In this document: piece after piece, positions 59,760 to 64,000 of the stretch
Position numbering within the stretch: position 1 is the stretch's first letter
Layout of the letters: each line of letters begins with the position of its first letter
From: CAXXOK01 sp963675925
GTDB lineage: Bacteria > Bacillota > Clostridia > Christensenellales > Aristaeellaceae
Length of the DNA stretch: 64,000 nt
Reading direction: 5' to 3'
Assembly: GCA_963675925.2 (NCBI GenBank)
Contig: CAXXIB010000002.1
Span: forward strand, 1-64,000
Notes under the pieces: model-generated
Databases searched by the model: none
The model's input: only the letters and a program-made list of their open reading frames with translations
Told to the model about the DNA's origin: nothing
Program-made: the position numbers and the translations under genes

Positions 59760-59826
59760 CTGCTGCTTTCCCCTCTGGCTTGTTTTGTCTTATAGTAACA
59801 CATTTTATCAATTTTCGGCATGCGTC

Positions 59827-59855
59827 TTGCGCCAAAGCATGCTTTGTACTATATT
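59827..59855 (+). promoter_or_regulatory. Likely promoter of the serine dehydratase operon
   Basis: TTGCGC (59827-59832), 17-base spacer, TATATT (59850-59855), close to the GGGAGG ribosome site at 59866. Confidence 0.5.
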
Positions 59856-59876
59856 GCTTACTACAGGGAGGTACCT

Positions 59877-60551
59877 ATGCCTGATCTATTTGATATTATC
59901 GGTCCGGTAATGATCGGACCCAGCTCATCCCACACGGCCGGAGCGGCACGAATCGGCAAGGCGGCGCGTATGCTGCTGGGCTCTACGCCCGTTAGCGCAC
60001 GCATCGAGCTTTGTGGATCCTTTCAAAAAACCTACAAGGGACACGGCACCGACAAAGCATTGATCGGCGGCCTGCTGGGTATGGCGATTGACGATCCCCG
60101 CCTGCGCGACAGCCAATCGTTCGCCGAGCAGGAAGGCCTGACGGTCGATTTTTACAGCGCTGCTGTGAAAGGTGCACACCCCAACACCGTGCTGATTGAC
60201 CTGAGCGACACGGAAGGCCGCAGCGTAAATCTGCGTGCCGCATCCATCGGCGGCGGCGAAATCCGCATTCAGGCGGTGGACGGACATGAAACACGAATCA
60301 CCGGGCATGCCAATACCTTTGTTATCCACTATCTGGATAAGTATGGCATGATCGCAACCATCACACAGCAGATTGCTTCGGCGCAGATTAACATTGCCGC
60401 CATGCTGGTTTCCCGCACGGCTGCAGGCGGCGACGCGATGGTTGCTCTGGAAATTGACGGCGATGCGGAAGAGACCCTGGCCGAAACACTGAAAACACTG
60501 GACAACGTGTTCAGCGTGTCCTACCTGAGGTTCACGCAGGATAGCGAGTAA
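59877..60551 (+). CDS. sdaAB: L-serine ammonia-lyase, iron-sulfur-dependent, beta subunit
   Basis: A 224-residue subunit: 'LFDIIGPVMIGPSSSHTAGAARIGKAARMLLG' is the SDH beta signature, 'GHGTDKALIGGLLGM' follows, and an ACT domain ('HYLDKYGMIATITQQIASAQINIAAMLVSRTAAGGDAMVALEID') ends the chain. With SdaAA it makes the [4Fe-4S] L-serine dehydratase of anaerobic Gram-positives, giving pyruvate and ammonia. GGGAGG precedes the ATG at 59877. Confidence 0.96.
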   Translation: MPDLFDIIGPVMIGPSSSHTAGAARIGKAARMLLGSTPVSARIELCGSFQKTYKGHGTDKALIGGLLGMAIDDPRLRDSQSFAEQEGLTVDFYSAAVKGAHPNTVLIDLSDTEGRSVNLRAASIGGGEIRIQAVDGHETRITGHANTFVIHYLDKYGMIATITQQIASAQINIAAMLVSRTAAGGDAMVALEIDGDAEETLAETLKTLDNVFSVSYLRFTQDSE

Positions 60552-60562
60552 GGATGAAACAC

Positions 60563-61396
60563 ATGGACACCATTGTATCACTGATAAAAGCAGCCAAACC
60601 TTACGGTTCCATTGCGGCTGCGGCTGTTGCCTGGCAGGCAAAGGAAGCGCAAGTCACCCCGGAAGCCATTCGCTCTATCATGGCGGACAGGCTTGCCGTG
60701 ATGAAGGAAAGCCTGCGCGAGGGACTGAACCCCGATCTACGCTCGGTATCCGGCCGGGTGGGCGGCAACGCCGCCAAGCTGCATGATGCTGCCAGTCCCG
60801 CAGTGTATGGCATCGCTGCCAAGGCCAGCGCATACGCGCTGGCAATTGCTGAAAACAACGCCTGTATGGGCAAAATTGTCGCTGCGCCCACAGCCGGCAG
60901 CTGCGGTATACTACCAGGCGTGCTCATCGCCGCCCAGGAGGCCTTCAACCTAACCGATGATCAGCTGATTGACGCGCTGTTTGTATCGGCGGCTATCGGG
61001 CGCGTGATCGCCATGCAGGCAACCGTGAGCGGTGCAGAGGGCGGTTGCCAGGCCGAGTGCGGCTCTGCCGCAGCTATGGCCGCCGCTGCCTATGTACAGT
61101 TACTGCAAGGCACGGACGAGCAAGCCGTAAGCGCTTGCGGCTTTGTGCTGATGAATACCATGGGCCTCGTCTGCGATCCTGTAGACGGTCTGGTCGAAAT
61201 CCCTTGTGTATATCGCAACGCGTCCGGCGCCGCCCAGGCGCTGACCGCCGCGCAGATGGCACTGGCCGGCATTCCCTGCCCGCTTGATACAGATTGCCTG
61301 ATTACCACCATGAAGGATGTTGGCTGCGCAATGCCTGCTTCCCTGCGCGAAACGGGTGAAGGCGGCTGCGCGGTATGCGGTATTTGCAAGTCCTGA
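60563..61396 (+). CDS. sdaAA: L-serine ammonia-lyase, iron-sulfur-dependent, alpha subunit
   Basis: A 277-residue subunit with cluster-binding and catalytic blocks 'GKIVAAPTAGSCGILPGVLIAAQE', 'VSGAEGGCQAECGSAAAMAAAAYVQLLQG', 'LGLVCDPV'-like 'MGLVCDPVDGLVEIPCVYRNASGA' and the end 'DVGCAMPASLRETGEGGCAVCGIC'. AAGGA lies 9 bases before the ATG at 60563; an ATG at 60554 is too close to it. Eleven bases after sdaAB. Confidence 0.96.
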   Translation: MDTIVSLIKAAKPYGSIAAAAVAWQAKEAQVTPEAIRSIMADRLAVMKESLREGLNPDLRSVSGRVGGNAAKLHDAASPAVYGIAAKASAYALAIAENNACMGKIVAAPTAGSCGILPGVLIAAQEAFNLTDDQLIDALFVSAAIGRVIAMQATVSGAEGGCQAECGSAAAMAAAAYVQLLQGTDEQAVSACGFVLMNTMGLVCDPVDGLVEIPCVYRNASGAAQALTAAQMALAGIPCPLDTDCLITTMKDVGCAMPASLRETGEGGCAVCGICKS

Positions 61397-61408
61397 ATCA
61401 GCAAACAA

Positions 61409-61437
61409 AAAAGAGAGGCGATGCCTCTCTTTTTTTG
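61409..61437. terminator. Bidirectional intrinsic terminator
   Basis: AAAAGAGAGGC/GCCTCTCTTTT stem with GAT loop, T run on both strands; between sdaAA and the convergent lipoprotein gene. Confidence 0.93.
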
Positions 61438-61457
61438 ATGTCACTGTGCAAACTAGA

Positions 61458-61832
61458 TCAAGGTGCCAAGCTTACTTCACCTGTTGCCTTATTGCCTTTC
61501 AGGGTCACCGTGTATGTATCCGTTTCCTCTACGGTCACGGTGAATGCCATTTCCGAAAGCGCTTTGCCGCTGTAGGGTGCGCTTCCCTTCTTGCCTGTCA
61601 TTTCCATGGCAATGTCGCCGGATTCACATTGGATATCCACTTGTACTGTGTCACCGGCATTCAGCAATAGCGTTACGACCTCTTCCCCATTCCAGGCTTT
61701 CATGCTGATATCAAAGGCACGGCTTAGTGTTGTCTCTTTGATGGCTACAGTCCCCTTGCCAGCACAAGACGACAACATGAGCACAAGAGCCAAAATAAGC
61801 ACTGAAACGAGCACCCGATTTCTTTTTTTCAT
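61458..61832 (-). CDS. Small predicted lipoprotein
   Basis: A 124-residue protein with lipoprotein signal 'MKKRNRVLVSVLILALVLMLSSCAGK' (LSSC lipobox). The mature part is a ~100-residue beta-rich domain ('AFDISMKAWNGEEVVTLLLNAGDTVQVDIQCESGDIAMEMTGKKG', 'TDTYTVTLKGNKATGEVSL') of the kind often seen as a small ligand- or carbohydrate-binding module in clostridia. AAGGAG precedes the ATG. It lies 6 bases after the alpha/beta-hydrolase gene, so the two are co-transcribed. Function unknown. Confidence 0.82.
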   Translation of the reverse strand: MKKRNRVLVSVLILALVLMLSSCAGKGTVAIKETTLSRAFDISMKAWNGEEVVTLLLNAGDTVQVDIQCESGDIAMEMTGKKGSAPYSGKALSEMAFTVTVEETDTYTVTLKGNKATGEVSLAP

Positions 61833-61838
61833 GATTCT

Positions 61839-63044
61839 CTACTCCTTATGACTATCTTCTGCAAATGCCCGCAGAACTTCCTGTACAAACAGATCGCGCT
61901 GATTAATCCACGGGCTGTGTGCGGATGCTTCAAACCAGACAATTTCCTTGGCCGGTGCATCCAGTATCTCTACATACGCTTCCACCAAGGCCGTCGGGGC
62001 ATTGATATCGTGGCGGCCCAGGAAGAAATGCACCGAAATCGCCAGCGAGGCATAATCCGTGCGCAGGTCTGTTTCGTACAGCTGTTGATATACATGGTTA
62101 AACGTGGTTACCACGCCCTGCACATAGTGCAGTTGATCGACCAGGCCATATTCCTGCGAAAATAAATCGCGGAAAGTGTTATAGCCGGGGTTTTCTACCG
62201 CAGTGTTTGCCGCCATCGCATTGCTTAAGTAGTTCAGGTACACCGCGCTTTTCCATATCATATCATCGCCGTAGTACGGCGGCTCGCCATTGGCGGTCAG
62301 TTGCTGCACGATGGCGCTGTCGCCTTGCTCCTGTGCAATCTGCATGGCCGTGGCATAGTTCAGGCGTTCCGTCTGGGCAAAATCAACCATCTGCCCCGTG
62401 CCAATCAACCCATAGTACCCTTCTGGATACCGGTCCGCCAGGAAAACACCAAGTGCACTTCCCCAGGATTCCCCGATCAGGTAAATCTTATCCTGTGCAA
62501 AGCGCTCCTGCAGGTATTTTGTCAGGGCGATTCCATCTTCTATATACATGTCAACCGTCAGTGCATCGCCTTTGACCGCAGCATAGGATTTGCCCGCGCC
62601 GGGCTGATCCCAACTGACGACGACAAAGTGTTTTTCAAGCTCCGCCAGTTCATAGCGCGTTGCGGCCATCTGTGATCCACCCGGGCCGCCTGCTAAAAAC
62701 AGCAACACGGGGTTTTCAGTGTCCCAGCTGCGAATGCTGATCCACTCCTGCCTGCCGTTAAGGTTTACTTTGATTAACTCAGCAATAGCCGTATCCGGTG
62801 TGATCCCGTTTTCATCCACGATCGGCGGGATGGATGCTGTCAGCTGCGATACAATGACCATCGCAGCGCAGCCTAGCACCAAAACCAGTACCACAATACC
62901 AAAACGCCGGAAGCGTTTGGTCGGCCTGACTTCATCCTTGCGCAATACCCGCATCAGCAAAAGCACAATCGCCATGATGACTAAAATCAGCAATAGAATC
63001 CCGGTAATCAGCGCCAGGATCAAAAATCCGGCTGTCAGCAACAT
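61839..63044 (-). CDS. Membrane-anchored alpha/beta hydrolase (proline iminopeptidase-like)
   Basis: A 401-residue protein with two N-terminal membrane segments ('LLTAGFLILALITGILLLILVIMAIVLLL' and 'IVVLVLVLGCAAMVIV'), then an alpha/beta hydrolase: oxyanion 'LFLAGGPGGSQ', 'VVVSWDQPGAGKSY', nucleophile elbow 'IGESWGSALG' and a late 'GRHDINAP' with 'SAHSPWINQRDLF' giving the His. The HGGPG-like and DQPGxGxS motifs are those of the S33 proline iminopeptidase group. Start 63044 has GGGAGG upstream. The active domain would face outside. Substrate unknown. Confidence 0.85.
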   Translation of the reverse strand: MLLTAGFLILALITGILLLILVIMAIVLLLMRVLRKDEVRPTKRFRRFGIVVLVLVLGCAAMVIVSQLTASIPPIVDENGITPDTAIAELIKVNLNGRQEWISIRSWDTENPVLLFLAGGPGGSQMAATRYELAELEKHFVVVSWDQPGAGKSYAAVKGDALTVDMYIEDGIALTKYLQERFAQDKIYLIGESWGSALGVFLADRYPEGYYGLIGTGQMVDFAQTERLNYATAMQIAQEQGDSAIVQQLTANGEPPYYGDDMIWKSAVYLNYLSNAMAANTAVENPGYNTFRDLFSQEYGLVDQLHYVQGVVTTFNHVYQQLYETDLRTDYASLAISVHFFLGRHDINAPTALVEAYVEILDAPAKEIVWFEASAHSPWINQRDLFVQEVLRAFAEDSHKE

Positions 63045-63110
63045 ATTTCTACCTCCCCTGTTCATATACACTACACGCGGCACACCCGCAGTGATATACA
63101 AAGTAAACAA

Positions 63111-63146
63111 TAGCTGCCGCGTACGTAAGCCGATACGCGGCAGCTA
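63111..63146 (-). terminator. Hairpin terminator of tRNA-Leu
   Basis: Perfect 13-bp stem TAGCTGCCGCGTA/TACGCGGCAGCTA, 10-base loop, then TTGTTTA on the minus strand, directly 3' of the tRNA. Confidence 0.75.
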
Positions 63147-63148
63147 AT

Positions 63149-63233
63149 TGGTGCGGGCAGCGGGACTTGAACCCGCATGCTTATTCAGCGAAGGATTTTA
63201 AGTCCTTTGTGTCTGCCATTCCACCATGCCCAC
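63149..63233 (-). tRNA. tRNA-Leu (anticodon TAA)
   Basis: Minus-strand cloverleaf: acceptor GTGGGCA/TGCCCGC, anticodon arm AAGGA-CTTAAAA-TCCTT giving TAA, long class-II variable arm, T-arm GCGGG-TTCAAGT-CCCGC, discriminator A and encoded CCA. This is a type II tRNA-Leu. Confidence 0.96.
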
Positions 63234-63423
63234 ATGCATGGAAATCATACCACGGAACCCTTTCAGCGTCAATCATTTCCAGACGCTGAATTTACGGCTG
63301 CTCCCTGCTATCAGCTTGAATATAGACGGTGTTCATGGTATCATGGAGACTGGGTGCAAATGGCGTGACATACCATAAGAAAGCCAATGCCTGCCGCACC
63401 TAATACCCCCAAGGAGAACTGTC

Positions 63424-64000
63424 GTGCCACAAGTTTCGCAAAGGGTTGAACTGGTTCGCCACACCGTAGACGGCGCTGCGCTGATGGCGCTGGCCGCCAA
63501 GCTTTGCTACGCGGGTGGGGATTTGAATACGCTGCTGACACGCATCCAGGAAAATGACCAGCGCACATTTATAAAAAAAGTGCTGCAGATGGGTCATGAT
63601 AGTGTGCTGGAGCATATCTCCTTCAGTTTTTTGATCGAAGGGGTCAGCCGCGCACTGCTGGCGCAACTTACACGCCACCGTATCGCCAGTTTCAGCGTAC
63701 AAAGCCAGCGCTACGTCAGCTATGAAAAAGGCTTCGGCTATATCGTTCCGCCCGCCGTAGAAGCGTTGGGCGAAACGGCCGTTTCCGAATATACCGCACA
63801 GATGAACCAGATGCTTCTCTGGTATCAGGACTGGCAAACCAAACTCGGCACCAATGAAGACGCCCGCTTCGTACTCCCCAACGCTTGTGAAACGCGCTTG
63901 TTAATGACCATGAACGCGCGCGAACTCAAGCATTTCTTTGCGCTTCGCATGTGCAGACGCGCCCAGTGGGAGATTCGGCAAATGGCCGAAACCATGTTCG
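63424..64000 (+). CDS. thyX: Flavin-dependent thymidylate synthase ThyX (3' truncated by window edge)
   Basis: Frame open from a GTG at 63424 (AAGGAGA 8 bases upstream) to the end of the window, 192 residues seen. The ThyX motif RHRx7S is present as 'RHRIASFSVQS' (84-94), preceded by 'HDSVLEHISFSFLIEGVSRALLAQL' and followed by 'QRYVSYE'. 'RFVLPNACETRLLMTMNARELKHFFALRMC' is also typical. It methylates dUMP with FADH2 and methylene-THF, so the cell may lack ThyA. The region 63240-63420 before it shows no other gene. Confidence 0.95.
   Translation, partial: MPQVSQRVELVRHTVDGAALMALAAKLCYAGGDLNTLLTRIQENDQRTFIKKVLQMGHDSVLEHISFSFLIEGVSRALLAQLTRHRIASFSVQSQRYVSYEKGFGYIVPPAVEALGETAVSEYTAQMNQMLLWYQDWQTKLGTNEDARFVLPNACETRLLMTMNARELKHFFALRMCRRAQWEIRQMAETMF

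Noticed and set aside
1..64000. CRISPR array, rRNA operon, toxin-antitoxin or phage-defence island
   Set aside because: I read the intergenic regions and gene set and found no regularly spaced repeats, no rRNA-like sequence and no recognisable defence or toxin-antitoxin families.

Overview
The window looks like chromosomal DNA of an anaerobic, Gram-positive-type bacterium of the class Clostridia with moderate to slightly high GC. The evidence is AGGAGG-type ribosome sites with frequent TTG and GTG starts, a YesM/YesN two-component pair beside an LplABC-type sugar importer, oxygen-sensitive Fe-S and rubredoxin/rubrerythrin proteins, an Fe-S type L-serine dehydratase, and a clostridial nitrogenase operon (nifH-I1-I2-D-K, with the long NifD and short NifK of that lineage). 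No insertion sequence, phage gene, CRISPR array or rRNA was seen. Two tRNA genes are present (Trp CCA and Leu UAA). The window cuts an AraC-type regulator at the left edge and thyX at the right edge.

Layout. 1-3960: carbohydrate metabolism (AraC regulator, a GH65 disaccharide phosphorylase carrying six frame breaks, a convergent PfkB sugar-phosphate kinase). 4079-6159: an EF-G-like GTPase with one frame break. 6466-13121: an envelope set (two CapA-type proteins, a secreted leucine-rich-repeat protein, a PIG-L deacetylase/NAGPA glycosidase fusion, a DUF6273 protein). 13329-14212: divergent HxlR regulator and flavin-binding (PPOX) protein. 14448-21376: sugar ABC importer with its convergent two-component system. 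21700-23093: MATE efflux gene with two frame breaks. 23255-28049: a four-gene operon of MoaF-domain proteins, two of them fused to an NAD(P)-binding domain. 28204-32844: tRNA-Trp, GNAT, YitT, and an ACT/UPF0210/YcaQ-like operon. 33060-39762: a tightly overlapped Fe-S operon (DUF5320, DUF134, two NifX-like proteins, two MinD/ferredoxin ATPases, MBL hydrolase, Mrp carrier, rubredoxin and ferredoxin-rubrerythrin proteins) behind a promoter bracketed by an inverted-repeat operator. 39836-43735: TRAP transporter with divergent GntR regulator. 44321-46201: secreted alpha/beta hydrolase. 46520-57332: the nitrogenase operon and attached genes. 57531-64000: CoA-disulfide-reductase-like/rhodanese fusion, 5-formyl-THF cyclo-ligase, serine dehydratase, a lipoprotein, a membrane-anchored hydrolase, tRNA-Leu, thyX.

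The most unusual part is 46520-57332. A Mo-type nitrogenase core (H, two PII regulators, D, K) is followed by a 2Fe-2S ferredoxin of the type that docks on clostridial MoFe protein. No nifE, nifN, nifB or normal nifV follows. Instead there are two small translationally coupled proteins that resemble homocitrate-synthase barrels but lack the metal-binding histidines, an AnfO-like protein, an unknown protein with a four-cysteine tail, and a FecCD-type metal or oxyanion importer. All are co-directional and mostly overlap, so they probably form one functional unit.

A caution on quality: nine single-base frame breaks in three genes (GH65, MATE, EF-G-like) lie mostly in short homopolymers. They may be assembly errors rather than true pseudogenes.
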